From CAZEYI01 sp964422855 (GTDB taxonomy: Bacteria; Patescibacteriota; Gracilibacteria; Absconditabacterales; Absconditicoccaceae), in the NCBI GenBank assembly GCA_964422855.1, contig CAYRCS010000035.1:1-8742 (forward strand): 8,742 nucleotides of DNA. The letters are read 5' to 3'. The notes under the pieces were generated by a model. It was not told the origin of the DNA and ran no database searches. It worked only from the letters and a program-made list of their open reading frames with translations. Below are positions 7,501-8,742 of the stretch, piece after piece. Every line of letters starts with the position of its first letter. The first letter of the stretch is position 1. The position numbers were made by a program, and so were the translations under genes.

Positions 7501-7528
7501 TTGAAAAACCCTAGGAAAAAAATACATT
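7501..7528 (+). promoter_or_regulatory. Candidate promoter of tRNA-Cys
   Basis: TTGAAA (7501-7506), 16 nt, TACATT (7523-7528) would start transcription about 3 bases before the mature tRNA 5' end. The spacing and distance suit a tRNA promoter, though both boxes deviate from consensus. Confidence 0.5.
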
Positions 7529-7537
7529 TTGCGTTAC

Positions 7538-7611
7538 GGCACCGTGCTAGAGTGGTCCAATAGACGGGTCTGCAAAACCTTGGTTCATCGGTTCGAATCC
7601 GATCGGTGCCT
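7538..7611 (+). tRNA. tRNA-Cys (anticodon GCA)
   Basis: The acceptor stem GGCACCG (7538-7544) pairs perfectly with CGGTGCC (7604-7610), and U7611 is the discriminator. The T arm is ATCGG-TTCGAAT-CCGAT. The anticodon loop CTGCAAA places GCA at 7572-7574, reading UGC and UGU. The anticodon stem is imperfect at its outer pair (C opposite T). The 3' CCA is not encoded, since TAT follows. The overall form is close to other bacterial tRNA-Cys genes. Confidence 0.95.
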
Positions 7612-7667
7612 TATTATGCTCTAGCACAAAAGAACCAAGAGAATACAAAAACTCTGTTCCGTCTCTC

Positions 7668-7696
7668 AAAAGGCTCGCGTAAGTGGGTCTTTTTTT
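7668..7696 (+). terminator. Candidate intrinsic terminator after tRNA-Cys
   Basis: AAAAGGCTC (7668-7676) can pair with GGGTCTTTT (7685-7693) through three G-C, two G-U and four A-U pairs around an 8-base loop. The T run spans 7690-7696. The hairpin is weak because of the G-U pairs. It lies between the tRNA and the convergent def gene, and its A-rich 5' arm gives a short T run on the other strand, so it could serve both. Confidence 0.45.
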
Positions 7697-7706
7697 GTAT
7701 CTAAAA

Positions 7707-8213
7707 TTACTTGGTTTTTTTTGCTTTTGATTCTATTATCTTATCTATGAAAAGTATTCCGTCGAGATGATCAATCTCATGTTGTATAATGATAGCATCG
7801 AAATCGCTATATTTTTTGGTCTTTGCTTTGCCATCTTCGTCTATATAAGATACGGTTATCTTCTTGTGTCTAGCTACATTGCCACGGAGATCTGGTAGAG
7901 ACAAACAAGCTTCTTCTTCTACTGTCATCTCTTGTGATTTTTCGAGAATTTCTGGGTTTATCATTATGGTTTCACCAGTATTTTTTTCGCCTCTTTTGTT
8001 GTGTTTTCGTTGCGTGGTTGCTATTATTCTCCATGATTTGCCTACTTGTGGTGCGGCAAGGCCAACTCACTCATATTCTCGCATCAGCTCCATCAAATCA
8101 AGCGCAAAATTACGTATTTCGGGGGTTATTTGTTCTATTTTTTGTGCTTTTGTCCTCAAAATTGGGTTCTGCGCACCCTTCTGGAGTGGGTATTTCTTGC
8201 TCAATATGCTCAT
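7707..8213 (-). CDS. def: Peptide deformylase
   Basis: Peptide deformylase removes the formyl group from the starting methionine of new proteins, using a metal ion. All three catalytic motifs are present in this 168-aa protein: GVGLAAPQ (residues 49-56), EACLSLP (101-107, Cys103 as metal ligand; usually EGCLS, so Gly to Ala here) and HEIDHLDG (145-152, His145 and His149 as metal ligands, Glu146 catalytic). The first glycine of motif 1 is the UGA at 8069-8067, so code 25 is needed for an active enzyme. The ATG at 8213 (MSILSKKYPLQKG) gives a normal length; there is no Shine-Dalgarno. Longer readings into the antisense of tRNA-Ser are artefacts. It stands alone, facing tRNA-Cys at its 3' end. 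Confidence 0.96.
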
Positions 8214-8244
8214 GACATCGATATGGTAAAGCCACTTTTGAGGT

Positions 8245-8272
8245 ACTATAGCAATTTTTACTTGCAAAGCAA
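8245..8272 (-). promoter_or_regulatory. Candidate def promoter
   Basis: On the minus strand TTGCTT (8272-8267), 16 nt, TATAGT (8250-8245) would start transcription near 8238, about 25 bases before the def ATG. The -10 is good and the -35 weak. Confidence 0.4.
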
Positions 8273-8338
8273 TCCTAAAAAGGTACCCTTTCCCTACGCA
8301 AACGAATTTTTGTGTTGCAGATAAATACAATATGCAGG

Positions 8339-8428
8339 GGAGAGATGGCAGAGTGGTTGAATGCGGCTGTCTTGAAAACAGTTGTTCCTTTGCGGGAACC
8401 GTGGGTTCGAATCCCTCTCTCTCCGCCA
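8339..8428 (+). tRNA. tRNA-Ser (anticodon UGA)
   Basis: The acceptor stem GGAGAGA (8339-8345) pairs with TCTCTCC (8418-8424), followed by discriminator G8425 and an encoded CCA (8426-8428). The anticodon stem-loop GCTGT-CTTGAAA-ACAGT gives anticodon TGA at 8373-8375, which reads UCA (serine). A long variable arm (GTTCC paired with GGAAC) marks it as class II serine tRNA. The T arm is GTGGG-TTCGAAT-CCCTC with one T-T mismatch. It does not decode UGA codons; a UGA-reading glycine tRNA would need anticodon UCA. A -10-like TACAAT (8326-8331) lies just upstream. Confidence 0.96.
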
Positions 8429-8447
8429 TTTATGATGTACCTTTTGT

Positions 8448-8742
8448 ATGCCAATTAGTAAAGGATTGAATACCTTGAAGTTTGCATTTTCGTTAGTAGT
8501 CATGATCTTATTTGCATATGTTATGGTGTATGCTGATAGATTCTATAAAGGAGAGGGTGAAGAAATAGTCCTTAGTTCACATTTTTTGCAAGCTCCTAAG
8601 GATGAATCTGCAGGTATTGATGTCAATGCGATTGTGCTTGACTCAACTGATTCGGATGAAGGAGTGATACAATATGTCGTACAGGCAGGAGACAATATGT
8701 GATCTATAGCTAGAAAATTTGGATCGACAATTTCTCATCTCA
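8448..8742 (+). CDS. Membrane-anchored LysM-domain protein (partial, 3' end missing)
   Basis: The visible 98 residues start with a short basic tail and a hydrophobic segment (about 11-30, KFAFSLVVMILFAYVMVY), an uncleaved anchor or signal. A polar acidic linker follows (about 35-73), then the start of a LysM domain, IQYVVQAGDNMGSIARKFGS (about 74-93). LysM domains bind the N-acetylglucosamine backbone of peptidoglycan, so the protein probably sits outside the membrane at the cell wall, as in NlpD/M23-type hydrolases or cell-wall scaffolds; what follows the LysM is outside the window. The Gly after GDNM is UGA (8700-8702). The ATG at 8448 lies 19 bases after tRNA-Ser with no Shine-Dalgarno and no obvious promoter between, so transcription from the tRNA promoter is possible. 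Confidence 0.85.

Noticed and set aside
7864..8229. Overlapping + strand frames with hydrophobic stretches opposite def
   Set aside because: They are antisense to the deformylase, whose three catalytic motifs are intact; the hydrophobicity is a by-product of the reverse strand.
8373..8375. tRNA with anticodon UGA as the decoder of UGA codons
   Set aside because: Anticodon UGA pairs with codon UCA. The tRNA is a class II serine tRNA; reading UGA would need anticodon UCA.
8294..8503. Minus-strand frames through tRNA-Ser reading like EREGFEPT and ERDSNPR proteins
   Set aside because: These are the well-known spurious translations of the antisense of serine tRNA genes; the real feature is the tRNA.
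65..8702. Many frameshifted or nonsense-mutated pseudogenes, as a standard-code reading suggests
   Set aside because: All the apparent breaks are UGA and fall at glycine positions in conserved proteins, so the genes are intact under code 25.

Overview
The window comes from a bacterium that reads UGA as glycine (genetic code 25), which points to Absconditabacteria (SR1) or Gracilibacteria (BD1-5). About 40 in-frame UGA codons interrupt otherwise clean reading frames. In recognisable proteins they fall where the family expects glycine: GxGLAA of peptide deformylase, AGGTG of UMP kinase, the DAIGAIG stretch of an HD protein, and the KGINAENI-type tail of a flavin reductase. Every gene whose end is visible stops at TAA or TAG, never TGA. 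All coordinates below use this code; under code 11 almost every gene looks shattered. The DNA is AT-rich, and across several kilobases the + strand is rich in G and T.

Layout. 65-607 (+) is a shortened HAD-like protein that lacks key catalytic features. 651-1307 (+) is an unrecognised protein. On the - strand, htpX (membrane Zn protease) and pyrH (UMP kinase) form a short two-gene unit, 2923 to 1310. rsmH (16S rRNA m4C1402 methyltransferase) runs 3021-3872 (+), followed by a 100-N assembly gap and the C-terminus of a small protein, possibly FtsL-like. A - strand FAD/NAD(P)H reductase (4824-4108) is divergent from sua5 (4870-5805, +), which makes threonylcarbamoyl-AMP for tRNA t6A. Then come a - strand remnant of an HD-protein 3' end (5815-5931), a consensus promoter, an unrecognised 274-aa protein with a possible HExxH motif (5982-6806, +), and an intact HD phosphohydrolase (7466-6810, -). 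The right end has tRNA-Cys(GCA), peptide deformylase (8213-7707, -), tRNA-Ser(UGA) and the start of a membrane-anchored LysM protein that leaves the window.

Most genes are housekeeping: nucleotide supply, rRNA and tRNA modification, nascent-peptide processing, membrane proteolysis and cell envelope. They are arranged as single or paired units with frequent strand changes. Convergent neighbours end within a few bases of each other, and no start codon has a clear Shine-Dalgarno sequence. The most interesting segment is 5815-6935: two directly repeated copies of the HD-gene 3' end bracket the HExxH gene and its near-perfect promoter. This suggests an insertion or a gene-unit duplication followed by decay. 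No CRISPR array, transposase or integrase is visible. No gene-free stretch exceeds about 180 bases.
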